DNA of 64,000 nucleotides from Collybiopsis luxurians FD-317 M1 (taxonomy: Eukaryota; Basidiomycota; Agaricomycetes; Agaricales; Omphalotaceae), in contig KN834752.1 of assembly GCA_000827265.1 (NCBI GenBank), positions 682,001-746,000 on the forward strand, written 5' to 3'. Made by a program: the position numbers and the translations under genes. Below, one piece after another: positions 1 to 12,577 of this stretch. The first letter of the stretch is position 1. Each line of letters begins with the position of its first letter. The notes under the pieces were generated by a model. It saw nothing but the letters and a program-made list of their open reading frames with translations, searched no databases and had not been told where the DNA came from.

Positions 1-1253
1 CTAAGAGCTCGTTAAGAAGTCCTGGTCCGCCTGCAAGTAACTTTATGAGGTGCATTCGGAGGGTGTTATATGCTTGATCTTACCTTTGTGCTTGACATAA
101 TCTCCAATTTTGTCTGCAACGGTGGGATCTAAGCTCTTCTCCTCTGTCATTTCCTTCTTTACGTCTGCCCACGGAAGCTTGTCGAGTTTATCAACGGCAG
201 AGGAGATGGTACGAATTTTGTCGGAAGGCACACCACAAACTTCAAAGATACCATCCAGTATCTTTCGGTGGTTGATCTGAAAGCCATGAAGGTCAAACCT
301 TTGGCATTCAAGAAAGCGAGAAAGACGCCCTACCTTGATTGTAAACTCTCCGACGTCAAGCTTTGACAAGATTGTACATATCATACTGAGGATTTCTGCA
401 TCGGGAATCATAGGATCCCAGGTGCCAGATATATCAAAGTCCTGAGAAGTTGATGAGCAAACGCGCGCTATGAAAAACAACGAAGAGATACCGCTTGCGA
501 AAACTCTCTCATTCGCCCCTTAGACATGACGGGGTTGTCCCTTCGATAAACTTTTCCGACCTGCCACAGTTTGGACTGCGTATTCGTTCCTCCCATCATG
601 GCCAGGTATCTTGCAAGCGGAACGGTATGGTCGTATCGCAATGACAACTGCTCGCCTCCTTGGTCTTGGAGGTCAAAAATCAATTTTGCATCTTCGCCAT
701 ATTTTCCGGCAAGGATCTCCTTGCGCTCGAATACTGGAGTGTCCAGGCATGAACCGCCATATGTCGCGAAGACATCTTTGACGATACGCTCTACGTGTTC
801 ACGACAGAGCATTTCTGCTGGGCCATAGTCTCGCGTTCCCTGGGAGCCTAAGGATGAGTACAAGAATGTATTTTAGTTTTACAGAAGGCCCAGCGAATTG
901 CTCACCTTGGCCGTTTTGAGCAGAATTCTATCCTTCTTCTTTTCGGATGCATCTTTACTGCCTGCAGTACCATCTGCTGCTGCCTTTGCCTTTACCTTTG
1001 CCTGGCCAAACGATTTTTTGAGCTCTCCCAGCTTCTTCCTCACTTCCTCCAACCCAGCAGGATCGGAACCTGACAACCTGAGTTGGTTGAATAAGGCTGT
1101 TTGGGAGTCTATTTCTCTTTCGAGTGTTTCTATTGATGAGGCCATAGTGGTAAAAAGTCTGGAAAAGCGAATGGAGGAAGGGGGATGTAATCGATGAAGT
1201 GGGTAAAGACGCGGTATTAGTATGAGCATATCGTGACTCGATCTTTTTCTCAC
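1..1253 (-). CDS. HTS1: Histidyl-tRNA synthetase, 5' part (3' end beyond window)
   Basis: Class II aminoacyl-tRNA synthetase that charges tRNA-His. Four exons are visible on the minus strand. The first carries an N-terminal WHEP-like helical segment and ends in [10 protein letters not shown]. It joins after an intron (about 850-905) to [10 protein letters not shown], the family's conserved entry to the catalytic core. Further on are [17 protein letters not shown] and the motif 2 arginine block [15 protein letters not shown], then DPMIPDAE and the [11 protein letters not shown] segment. Two in-frame starts exist. The upstream ATG at 1253 (also one at 1229) precedes a 36-residue stretch rich in Arg, Ser and Leu and free of acidic residues, typical of a mitochondrial presequence. 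The next ATG at 1145 begins [11 protein letters not shown], a cytosolic-type N-terminus. The C-terminal anticodon-binding domain lies off the left edge. Identity is secure; the dual use of starts is inferred from yeast HTS1. Confidence 0.93.
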
Positions 1254-1313
1254 ACTCAGTCAACAGTTGCAATGAGCACTAATCTGTATACATTAAGTTA
1301 AATCTATACAGTT

Positions 1314-1864
1314 TCAAGTAATTACAATCGTAGTGTTCAACGTCTCGAATAATGGCGTCTCGGAGAGCTGTAATATGATATGTCATCTTCAAATAGCAAA
1401 TTAAACCCGGTTGTACTTACCCCGACTAGAGCAACGTGAACGACACCTAACTGAGCGTTGCCTTTTGCAAAATTCGATGGAACGGTCAGAGTGAAGTTTT
1501 GATACGGCGGAAGATTAGGCGTCCCAGGTACAGTTCTAAATTCAGGATCGAAGGGACCGTTGTACAGAACTGTCCCAAGAGTTTGGGCAGGGGTAGGGCA
1601 AGGAGCAGAACCGCAGGACAACAGCCCAATGACTAGGGCTACTTCACTCGAAGCGGTCAGTGAGTCCTTACCGTCGTAAAAGTCAGCTGAAATATCATGA
1701 AGAAAAGAAAGAAAACACACGGGACGTTCAATCATAGCAGTGAAATTCGAGCCAGCCGCGACCTTAGTCATGTCCGCAGGGGCGCCGATAAACGCACTCT
1801 GGGAAAGGACAGAGGTGGCAGAGATAGCCAAAATTGAGAAAGTGTTGACGAAGAACTGCTTCAT
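1314..1864 (-). CDS. Small secreted protein, NIS1-like family
   Basis: Small secreted protein of the fungal NIS1-like family (first described as a necrosis-inducing secreted effector of Colletotrichum; homologues are widespread in saprotrophic basidiomycetes, where the role is unknown). Residues 1-21 (MKQFFVNTFSILAISATSVLS) form a signal peptide. The mature part carries the family hallmarks: GAPADMTKVAAGSNFT, SEVALVIGLLSC, a CPTPAQTLGTVLYNG block and NFTLTVPSNFAKGNAQLGV. Two introns are clear. One at 1667-1720 (54 nt, acceptor AAG after CTGAC) has a length divisible by three, so it stays open if unspliced. The second, at 1368-1420, must be removed to reach the true C-terminus ETLNTTIVIT and the stop at 1314-1316; without splicing a spurious longer tail appears. 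Start chosen at 1864 because the signal peptide begins there. Confidence 0.78.
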
Positions 1865-2848
1865 TGTAATGGGACTAAGAGCTCAGAATTAGGGACTGGA
1901 AAATGAAGGGCCTTGAACCACCACTACCTTTTTATACTTTGATAATGGGAGCGGAAATCACGACGGCAGAGCTTACACGGCGACATAAGCCCTACAGTGC
2001 TTATGAGGCTGAATAGGATATATGATAGTAGGCGTTATACTGGCTGGCGAACCTAGAGTACATCTACTAAATATAATACACACATCGGCGATGAATATTT
2101 TTCGATGCAATACCGGTATACCGAATAGCCATAAACGCGACCTTCAATGTGGAGCAACAGCTCTGCCGTTTCCTCATAGCAAGTCGAGTGAAGATCTTTG
2201 GAAAGGCGTTGTGGCCCCACGAACCCGGACTGTTGACCCCGTCCTGTTGAGAATTGGCTCCCGCCAGGTGCGGGGCTTATAAACCGTTACCGACCTCCAC
2301 GCGACATTAGCTGGCTTCCGTTTTTTGAATCTTTACAGCCGGAAAGCAATGCACATCTGACTCGTTGCCCGTTTCACAATAAGCTCCCTGTTTGAGCCGC
2401 TCATTATACAATCTTTTTCCGCATCTCAGCCTATAGAAAAATGTCAAACTTGATCTGAATGCAATGATTATACTATCACTCAATTCTAACTTTCCAGCCT
2501 TTCGTATTCTCAACGACAATGATCCTCAAAACTTGCTCATGCAGAGTGCAAGTAGTAATTGCTTCCCAGCCGGGGATACTCATTGACGGCAGAGCCCGAT
2601 TCTGTACTAGAGATTGATTGAAGACGAAGATCAACTGAGGCCTCGAAATGAGACTTCGACTGTGATCAGCAAACTTTCAAAGCGGTCCCCAACACACTCT
2701 TCAGAGAAAGTGATCTAATCCTTCTGAGATGAGCGGGAGGTGAAAGAGACCGAAGTAAGAATATAAAGATTGTAAACATTAATTTCAAATCCGGATGCGA
2801 GAAACAGCTTTGACACTGCCTAACTAGGTATATAGACATTGTCGCCTT
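1865..2848. other. Intergenic region, no gene seen
   Basis: Contains the promoter of the NIS1-like gene (a TTTTTATACTTTGATAA stretch lies about 70 bp upstream of its ATG) and the 3' flank of the beta-propeller gene. Short open frames here (for example 2022-2282 plus and 2307-2519 minus) have no recognisable domain, signal peptide or splice structure, and I do not call them genes. Confidence 0.5.
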
Positions 2849-3892
2849 TCAAGCAAAATCAATCCTCTTGACAGATCCTCCCTCCTGGGTCGACCTGCCC
2901 AGCCCGCCATTCAATGAAACATACACGCTATTCTTGTCACTTTCCTCTCGACCAAAACGGACCATGGTAGGCTCCTCCAGTTCGGTGCTGTCCGTACTTC
3001 CTGCGAGCACAACCACGTTCCCAGACTTCACGTCAATCTTTGCTACCTCATTAAAGCCGTTAAGGGCTTGGATTACATTTCCGTCTTTGTCAAAAGTGAA
3101 ATCGTCTGCTGCTATGTCGGAAGCGACAACCTCGGCCTCTCCAATAGGACTTCCATTGGAATCAATTCGAATGCGGGCGAGGATTTGGAGACCAGTATTG
3201 GTGAAGTAAACGTATTGAGAGTCAGGAGAAACATGAACGCCATTGGCGCCTAGTCCTCCTCCAGAAGGGGCTTGTGTCAAAGCAACGTTAATTGCGACTG
3301 AATTCTCGCCAGTGTAGACGTCGAGAAGTCTGATGACCCCTGCGTAGCTGTCTGCAACATAGACCAGGCCTCTCTCCTTGGACAGCACGCCTAGTCCATT
3401 CAAGAGTTGGCCGTCAGGGAAATCGGCTACCTTTGAAACGGATGGGGGGATGGGGTATAGAGCCATATCGACATGAAAGACAGAATAGGAACCTGTGACC
3501 GATACATCACCGTCGAAGGAGAAATTGCCAGCGACGACATAGAACTGGTCTTGGAGAATCTCAGTGATTCCGAGGAGACTGCTGTAGCCGGGGAAAGAAT
3601 GGAGCAGTGTAGCTTTCGAATTATGCTCAAGGTCGATAAGATAAAGTTCGGCCGAAGTGATGACTGTCGTGAGAATTTCACGCCCGTTCGCCCGAACAGC
3701 AAGACTTTCCAAGGACGTGCCATTAGGGAAATCATAGATGTCCTTCACTGTAGCCTCTGATATTTTAGAACGACAGAAAGGCTTTCAAAGGCGAGCAAGA
3801 GACTAACCTTGAGTAGAACGTTTGCCGACATATGCAGAAAAGCATCCGGAGAATGCGCTCAGTAAAGCTACGACACGAAGGAATGAAGGCAT
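2849..3892 (-). CDS. Secreted six-bladed beta-propeller (SMP-30/NHL-like) protein
   Basis: Predicted extracellular beta-propeller protein of about 330 residues, similar in layout to the SMP-30/gluconolactonase/NHL-type proteins common in agaricomycetes; the substrate is unknown. Exon 1 starts at 3892 with MPSFLRVVALLSAFSGCFSA, a clean signal peptide. A 51-nt intron (3757-3807) then leads to exon 2, which runs without interruption to the stop. Repeated blade-like strands are visible: LESLAVRANGREILTT, GLGVLSKERGLVYVADSYAGVIRLLD, GANGVHVSPDSQYVYFTNTG, DDFTFDKDGNVIQALNG and PTMVRFGREESDKNSVYVS. An in-frame ATG further upstream (3985) would mask the signal peptide and is rejected. The metal-binding residues of true gluconolactonases cannot be verified by eye, so the enzymatic role is left open. 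Confidence 0.8.
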
Positions 3893-4491
3893 GTTTGTTC
3901 GCTCAAAAGAATGTAGGCAAAGAATGTAGCGGGGACGGTTCCAGGAAAGGGGAGGGATGGATTTTAAGTCTGCTAGAGGCGCCATTTATACGCTGAAGAT
4001 TTATCTGACTTGAACTTTTCAGCCGATCAAGATGCGAAATAGCGAGCAATCATCTGCCCGGGTTTATAGAACCGGCACTACAAGATTTCTACCAGTAGAA
4101 TGCATACGCTTTGGTATAGACAGAGTCGAGTAGTAGACTTACGACGCATCGAGAAGGAGGGCAGACCCTTGCAGAGATCTTCATGTTTGACATGACACGT
4201 TTGAGTAACCACTTAGGGTGTTATTATTCTGGAGGCACCGGAATAAAGTGTAAGTGGGCTCTAGTTTCCGGGCACTCCAGTCGCCGTCTGCCCGCGCCAG
4301 GAACATCCAAGGGCCGGATTCAGTCAAGATTCAGCAATGCAAACATGCGGAAGCCGGGACCCGATATCTGGACCAAAGATAGAGGAAACCGTCATGATTA
4401 AAATATACGATTTGAATCTATATTACAGTAGCGGCCAAGACGACATTACAATGGACTGACTATAAGGGAAACTTGAGGTGCGAGACAAAGT
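3893..4491. other. Intergenic region, no gene seen
   Basis: Holds the 5' flank of the beta-propeller gene and the 3' flank of the large HEAT-like gene. The only open frame (4183-4401 plus) shows no protein-like features. Confidence 0.5.
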
Positions 4492-7400
4492 TTATGAGAC
4501 AACATCTTGCCCAGGATCGACCATTACGCCTTCATCTTCCAAGTCATTTGAAGATTCCTCGAATTCCGCCAGCAGCTCCCCAATCTCAGAATTCACCTCC
4601 TGTAAAGCCCGGCGTTGGGTCCACGCTGTTATCACTGGAACGTCGTCCGTTTCTGATGAAGGGTCAACAGAAGACCGCGGAAGGGGTAAGAGTTCACTTT
4701 GATAACCCATACAGCTTTGTACTACTCGGATGCGAAGGTACGTTTTGCGAATTAAGACCAGAGATTTGACCTGGATTGATTTTGCCATATATCTCGCCAC
4801 ACTGGTACCTGCAGGAGATAGAGACCGCCGGAAGGAGTTTGAAGTCAGACCAAGATGAATGATACGGGGCCCTGACCCGTCCTGGAATGAAGACTCTTGA
4901 GAGGATAGGTGCGGTATTGGAGGCGGTGGGGGGATATTCTGATACAACGAAAAGTTGTTCGAAAGGGACATATCTGGCGTGGCAAGCGCTGTTAGACGCG
5001 GGGAAACTTCGGGAGAGTTTGAGGGCGAGACATTGGATACGCGTCTCCGTCGTTTCGTGAATACCGAGGAAGGTCTTGGAGATCGAGAACTCAGAGGTGT
5101 ATGAGGAATTCGCTGGAATCTCAATTCATTGTCCAAAACCCGAACTTTCTCATGAGTAAAAGCCCGCAGTTGAGTAAAGAGAGGATTGCGATATACGCAC
5201 AGCAACTCCAAGAATGACCACATACAGTAGTCAAGCATTCGAGGGCTCATGAATGAACGAATATTGTGCAGTTCAGAGGACGCAGGCTGAAAGGCCGACA
5301 TATTGAACTGACCACTAGCTCTTGGAGAAGGGGTTGGAGAAGGGGCCGGAGAAGGATCTTGAGTACGTAGAGTGAACTGAGCATTGCCCTCCCCAATCAC
5401 TTCTCTGATGAAGGTAGCCAACCGGGACCATATACCTGGAAGGCTCCGGTTTAAGTCTTCACCGGCCCGTATCAAGATGATCTTGATTATCTGCAAAGCA
5501 ATCAACAGAGAAGGTAGGCGTGACCCATATTTGGCTGTCGAGCTGCGCTTATCCTGAGACCTCGAACGATCAAGGATAGGTACGGCTCTCGACTCTCCAG
5601 AACGGGTATCAATCCTCCGGCAGCAAGCCATTACGTATAATACGAGACGTGGCCAGGCCCGGGCTTGAAGGATTTGTTGAGTGATATCGAGCTGTACATT
5701 ATTTGAATCTATATCCGCAATGGTTCTCATCCGCAAGGCAAGAGGAAAGACAACCAATGCCAAAAAATTATAATGTGGCTCGTGCGCTTCAATCACGCTG
5801 AAGATATCTACTCCAGGGAGAAGGACTGCATTCGCTATCAGCAGGATCAAGGAACGCCGCATAGGTAGGTTATGTAGCGATCCTTGAGAGGAAGCAATAT
5901 CACAGGCCCTTAGACCTGCAGCACATATCTGGTTCACAACCAGATGGCAGAAGGTGGCGTCGTTGAAGTATAAAGGATTCCTCGAGAGTTCGCCGATTGT
6001 GTCAAATACTTCTGTGAAGTCAATGGCAAGAGCGTATTCGCTAACTATCGGAACGAGATCGCGCAAGAAGTGGATAATAGCTTTGAGGCTTCGACCGCCT
6101 TGAGGTATCATTGAATATTTACAGAAGGCACCAAGGAATAAGGCTACTGAGGAATGCATCGCGGGTGTCGGGGAATCTCGCAGGACGACCTTTGCAAGCA
6201 GGAAGGCATTGCGTGAGGATTCAGAAGTTGGTTTACCACCAGCCTGAACAAAAGACACCAAGGACCAGAGATAATCCATCCGCATTGACCCGATGTCACT
6301 CGGAACTTTGGACAAATCTGTTAGCTGTACTCCTCTCAGAGAACTTTGTTCACTCTGCACATCGTCTTGCCCCACAGGTTTGTTTCGTAATATCGGTCGA
6401 GAAAGAATAGCTCCAAGTGCTTCTAAACCATCCCGAAGTACGGTTGGAGCAGGATTTGAGGCTTCGTACAAGGAAGGAACCAGATAGCGGAACAACTTCA
6501 GAAAATGCTCGGCGCGAGATATTGTAAGATCATGGGCGATCACAGTGAGGAACAATCGGATAAAGTCGTCCATCGCCAGCCGCTTACTCTCGTACTCGGC
6601 AGGAAGTTCGATCGTCAGTTGCGATGTCACATTCTGCGACTGATTACCGGCCTTCACAGACGCAAAAAAGGTTTGCGGTTTCTCTTCGGCTGTGATCAAC
6701 ATCAAAGTTTCTCGTTCTTCAGTCTTGTTAGCATTGTGGATGCCAGCTATATCAGGTTCGCTTGAAAGAGTATTTCGGTTTAAAGACGCAAAGAGGCTAT
6801 AGATGTTCTTGACTATCCAAGCCTGATTGATGTCGGGGATGACTAGTATACGTGAGATGGCATCCAGACTTTGGAACAGGAAGGTTTCTTCATGGTATGC
6901 GTAAAACCTGTTGATCGCGAATTCTATTGCGTGCCGGATGCCGGGATGTGCTTCCGACTCGGCGTACACTTTGAATAAAACCGGCATAAACAAGGTGTAC
7001 CCGCCGCCCGAAGCAAAGAGTCGCCGAAATCTAGTGCTTGCGACAAGAAACGCTACAATCATGTTAGTCAGAGAGCCCAATTCTTACAGGGGTCATCTCA
7101 TACCTATCAATGTCTGACCAACAATACCGACATCATTATGGGCGAGAAGTATCCGGTTCAATGATTCAATGATGACGGCAAGCTCATTTCTGTCGTTCAA
7201 ATGACGAGAAAGACACCGGAAGATTTGTGCGACCAGTAAAATGTAGCTTCGAGAAAGCATTAACGACAATCCCCGAAGTTTGTCGTCGTCTGAGGTTGAC
7301 GACTCCTTCGACGGCACAAAGTCTTTTAGCTCAAGGGTGTTCTCTCCCTTCCCTGTTAAAGACGGAAACACGAGTTTGGCCATATTTTTGCGTACAACTT

Positions 7401-10400
7401 GCACCTCGGCTGGATTCCGCTTCAGCATTGCTAAGAAAAGCATGTTCTGAGATATGCGGATTATAGTTACGGAGATGATACGGGATGGGATGTCTTCGAA
7501 TGGATTATCGAGGGCGCCCGGACCCCGAGGAAACATTGGACCCGGCGGCGCAGAAGGAGGGAACCAAAGTGAACCCGAAGGAACGAGAAACATGTCCACT
7601 TTGGCTCGCCGTAGTTCCCGAATAGACATTTCGTAAACCTGAGGTACAAGTTTTGCTATGGTGGGTATTAGTTGTGCAAAGTAATGAAGTGTGTTCTCGT
7701 CTTCTGTTTGCTTTGCTAGAAGCTTGAGAAATCCGGTGAGAGTATTAAGCATGATATGCGCCATGGCCGGAGGAAGAGCCCTTCGTGAATGAAGGAAGGC
7801 GCGTAAAGTCATCACTGCAGTAGGTAGATCACTGTTTTCTCCAGTAAAGAAGTCCCATACAGGGCGAGTCAGCATTCCAGGATCATTGCGCATAAGGTCG
7901 AAAACCACATTCCGGGCAGCATAGGCGATTACAAAACTGCGATCGAGAGTCATTGTGCTGATAAGAGGAAGAACCTCAGCAAGAGTGAGCACAAAGATTG
8001 CCCGCCGCTTCAGCCCGGATAACGGGCCGCCAGATGTGGAATTACGACGAAGAAGGTTGAGCTCTTCCGCCTTTTCGCTAAGAATCGGACTCTTGGAAGG
8101 GGACGAAACGGGGCTGACACCTGGCGAAGGCGGGGCAGTGCTGTTATCAAGCCTCTCCATTTGCAATGCAGGGAGGTTTGATACTGGCGTTCTAATCCAC
8201 TCTAGTTGCTGGTTCACTGGTGCATCATTGTCATCCCATCCTATCTCCGCGAGCTTCTTTCTGAGCTCCAATGGAAGCTTATCTTGCACGTCATTTGGAT
8301 CAAGTTCGAGAACAAAAGTACCAGAACCCATGTCAGTGGTTACAAACGGGAGGGGACCTCTGGCAACTTTGAACGGACGATGAGCACGGTCCGTGATTAC
8401 GTTCTGGGACATAATTTGGAAACGCCAATTCGTTAAAATAGTCATTTTGCGAATGGCGCCCAGGCGAGTATCGTCACTCAGACTAGAGAAATTTGAATAA
8501 GGTGATCACTTGAAAGTACTCAAATCCTGACCTCCGCAAATCGACCTCAATACGGGCGAGGAGATCGTGGGGATTTTTCTCAGCACATTGCATGACAAGA
8601 AAACATATCTGATCCATTTATCATCAGTAAATCAAATGAGACAGATTTGCAGAGTGCTTACCGAAGACAAAGCCTTGGGATCGGTCTCTTCGAGATGCTT
8701 TTCCCAAAGAATATTCCCTAATCGCCTTAAGTCATCCGCTTTGATTAAAGCCGAGACTGCAACCATCAACTTCAGAGCTCTTGCATCAAATCCTTGGGAC
8801 AGAGCTTCCAGGATCGGAGTTCTCTTGGCAAAAATCGCCACAAGCCCAAGATTCTTATCATCCGAATCATCGAAGGTATCGTTGTTAGATGTCGGTGAAA
8901 GAACAATCGTACTTCTGCGCTAAAGAAGAAAAATGTTCACGATTAGAAATGAAAGAAACTGTGTGATCTCCCGAGCCTCACATTGCTCGAAGAACGCCCG
9001 CCGGTTTGAGCCAGCTCGTAGAGTCCTTTAATTTGGGTGATTGCGTCGAGTGTGACGAGATCTGAGTCGTCGTCGAAGTGATCATTCCCGTGAAACTTTC
9101 TAAACCATTCGACGAAACGAGGAAGCCATGAAGCACTAAGAAAAGAAGAGTCAGGTATACTGAAGATATCCATTAAAAGAAGAGATTACTTCTTGAGAGA
9201 TCTAGTCAGAAGCCGGACCTCTCTGAATAACATACAAAGGAGAAGCCTATGTATAACTGGAATCGAAGTGGTACGCTCCTATAGCAACTACGTCAACAAA
9301 CACGAACGGACTCTGTATACCTACACCATACCTTACTCTCAATTAAGATACTCAATCTTTGTTCCAAAGCTATGGCAAACCTGGCCGTGGTGCCAAATAC
9401 GGTGTCCGATGCTATACTCTGCATCACGCCTTGAGAACACTGATTGACAAGAGTAATAATAACTCACGTTGGGACTCTCTCTTGAACGGCGCACATTCTG
9501 TATTTGAGCAATAACCTCCACAATTAAGATTGATTGTCCGAGCCTCGCTATACCCCATGATTTAGCCGAGTGAGAAGTCTCCTTCGAGGGTGTTACCGGG
9601 CTTTTCAGTCCACCCGCATCACCCATGATTGCTATCGACATCATCTCCGCGTCTCTACACCAAAAGTCTGGCATAAACCGGGAGATGGCGGTGAGGGTGC
9701 ATAAATGATTAACTACGACGTGTTCTCGAGATGATGCTGCACACAAAAACAGCGGTTTGTAGAAAATTTGTGGGGATGTCTGGGATAGCGTGTCAAGGAG
9801 AGAGGATAAAGGGAGGCAGGGATAAGGCGGAGGATCATCTACGAGTCGCTGAAGAATCATCGTGAGCCAACTTTGATCAGAAACCGGAAGAAATCACTTA
9901 CGTTGTTTAGAGCAGACAGAACGATGATGACTAGTGGTCTGCGCATATCGTCCGGAAGTAATCGCATCAGTGGAGGAAGTATCTTGAGTATGCTGAGCCA
10001 CGGGCTTTCCATGATCTGTATAGGAAACATCAGTTAAAACCACCACGGACAGGCATCAACACGGACAAGACTTTTCAAATTCTTCTCAAAGGAGTCCTTC
10101 CAGTCGTGCATATGTCTATACCACTCTGCAATAGTGGCGATACTCCAGTCAACCAGTTCCTTGGCATCCGAGGCCACGACGTTCAAGGCGATGAGTACAA
10201 CGTCTCCTTTGGCTTCGTCAGCACTATTGTTAGTAATGCATCTCAGCTCCGGGAGAACTCGAGTTTGCAACGCTTGCACAATGAGAGCGGCGTCACTCCG
10301 GAGAAGCTTAGCACCATGTGCAGGAGTCGAGACCAAAGCTAGAGAAGCTCGGGTAAAACTATGCAAAGCACGAGAATGAATGGCCGTCAAAAGGGGAGTA

Positions 10401-12129
10401 AATGTGTCCTCGTCGGGCAATGACCAAAGGTTCTACTAGGATTGTGAGCATGTCATAATCGAAGAGCACAAAATTGAGCTATTGACCTCAAGCGAGTTTG
10501 CAAGGAGCCACCTCCTTGTGGAATCGGCGGAATACTCCAGACATTTTGCTAACGCTTCTATTATGACTGCGTCCCGAATCCTCTGTGGGCTATCGGCATC
10601 GACAAAAAGAGCATTATACTCTTCCTCAATATGAAGATTATCTAACTGCCCACAGCTACCAGTGCAAACCTCTGCAATGATATCGGACAAGACTCTGCTA
10701 TCTTCGGTGTCGGTACCACGCATAACTGGGGCGCTGACTAAGGGTAGAAGCAGAAAAAGCCCATGGAGCAGAGTCTGAAGAACCTTGGGATTTGAGGCAG
10801 GGTAATGAGTTGCTTCTGGAACAGTTATTGTCCAAAGCGCGCTCAGGAGGCGGCTCCGCATGGGAGGGATTGAGGATAAAGCAGCTTGGACACACCACAG
10901 CGACCTTTCAGCCGCAACAATCTGAAATATAGTTATTCAGTAGGAAAATAGGTTGGAAAATCTCAGCGAACCTCAGTGGTCGGATTCCAAGTTTTGATTA
11001 TGACTTGGAAGGCGTCAATGCTAAGCCATCGATCCTCTTCCGTTGCTACAGTATTTTCTGTCGTCAGGAACGGAATGAGTAGGGTTGAGAGCACAAGAGA
11101 TTCATTTGGAAGGTGAGGAAGAGGGGAGTTGCCGTCTGTGAAAGGACTGGCGTAGTTGACAAGTGTTTGATACAGAGGCCTCACTCGACCAGCAGACGAA
11201 AGCGAAGGGGTTGAAGGTTGCCGCAGGTCACTGCGGGATTGATTGGGTGTATTTCCTCCGCCGCCCACCGGAGCTAGTGTAGCACTAGACATGAACGGCA
11301 ATGATAAACTGGAGCCCATGGTGTTGTGGATGGGGTCAATTCTTGACTTGATATTGTAGAACCCTGGAAGCTCGACATGACGAGCCGCCGCGCATGCACG
11401 CTGGATGTCGAGGGCAAACTGATGAACCTCGTCTACCATAACCTGTTTCGCTTGATCTACTACATTCCGAAAACCTAATTTCTGAGCAAATTTGGATGAT
11501 TGCTTGCCATGGCCAGAACGAGAAGCAGCTGCTTGATTACTGACAGACGAGAGTGAAATAGAAGAGGTCTGTTGAACGTGGGTGGATTTCGAAGAAGGTA
11601 GAACATGCTGACGAATACTGTTCCAACGAACGGAAGAAGGACTGGGAGGGGGCAATCCATCTTTCTGAGTCACGGATTGGACTGTAGTATCAACGAGGAC
11701 TGGAGGAAGAGGACCCCTTCGCTTTTCGCGCTCAGTGTATGGAGTGGTCGGACGAGGGGTTATAGAATGAGGCGACTCTGAAATGTCCGGTAAAGTCCAA
11801 TTACTGACATTTCCTTGCCCAATATCGGCATTATTCGTAGTCAAAGAATTTTTGGGAGTCCTTTTCAGTTCAGATTCTGGATAGTACGATGTGTCTGACG
11901 ATGAACGACGGGTAGAAGATGATTTGACAGAGTCGAAGGAAAAAAGTCGACGGGGTGGCTTCCTTTCACTACGGCTCTCCATTATAAAGTCATTGGGAAC
12001 AAGCTGAGCTCGGGCGTCTACTACGGCGCTTTCTGGGTTAATTCTAGGTAGATCATTATCATACACACACGAGTCTGACTGTGAATGCATCGAATTCTTC
12101 TCCTTATTTTCGAGTTGTTCTTGACACAT
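4492..12129 (-). CDS. Very large HEAT-like protein, probable UNC80 homologue
   Basis: One giant gene of roughly 2,300-2,400 codons in about ten exons; the two biggest exons are 7093-8445 and 4492-7065. The N-terminus (from 12129, or ATG 12090) is a low-complexity Ser/Pro region with KPPRRLFSFDSVKSSSTRRSSS. It is followed by alternating hydrophobic helices through the rest of the protein (for example WLSILKILPPLMRLLPDDM and FVLTLAEVLPLISTM), typical of HEAT/armadillo-like solenoids. The C-terminal third has another Ser/Pro-rich stretch (PSPAPSPTPSPRASG) and YCMWSFLELLCVYRNPLFTQ. I match this architecture to fungal proteins annotated as UNC80-like. In animals UNC80 is an accessory subunit of the NALCN cation channel, whose fungal relative is Cch1. 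A sample junction: intron 7066-7115 joins QTLI to AFLVASTRF. A Fry/Mor2-type scaffold is the main alternative. Confidence 0.58.
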
Positions 12130-12577
12130 CTGTTGCCATTATATATACGGTTCATATTCTTGGAGATGCTTCGACCGTCCTCGAGCCGGCCCTGCCGTGG
12201 TAGAGCTACATAGGTCTGGCTTTTGCGGCATACCGGCTGAAAAAGTCGGCATATCAACGGCACATCGCGATTTTTGAACACGGGTGATGATCCGCTGCGC
12301 AATTATCTCAAAGCGACCTCAATATGACAGATTCTTGTACTAGCAACGGGTTCAGGAGGCGCTGGAGTGCACCATGATGACGTCCTGTCCAACAACCATC
12401 GCTTCTTGGAATGGGAGTTGTTCTGTCGTACACTGTCTGTACTCTCGCCAGCGGCAGTCTCATGGAAAAGTTGCACTAGGACAAACTTCTTGAAGTTGGA
12501 TGCAGCGGTACATGGATTGTATATTCTCTCATTGATAACAGCACAATGGTAACTACAAGGAATGAGAATGACATATA
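12130..12577. promoter_or_regulatory. 5' flank of the UNC80-like gene / 3' flank of the neighbour
   Basis: About 450 bp between the start of the giant gene and the stop of the small coiled-coil gene, both on the minus strand. The open frames here (12303-12593 and 12021-12302, minus) lack domains and overlap the neighbours out of phase, so I treat the stretch as non-coding. Confidence 0.4.

Noticed and set aside
571..828. Plus-strand open frame inside the HisRS gene
   Set aside because: Antisense shadow of a conserved exon.
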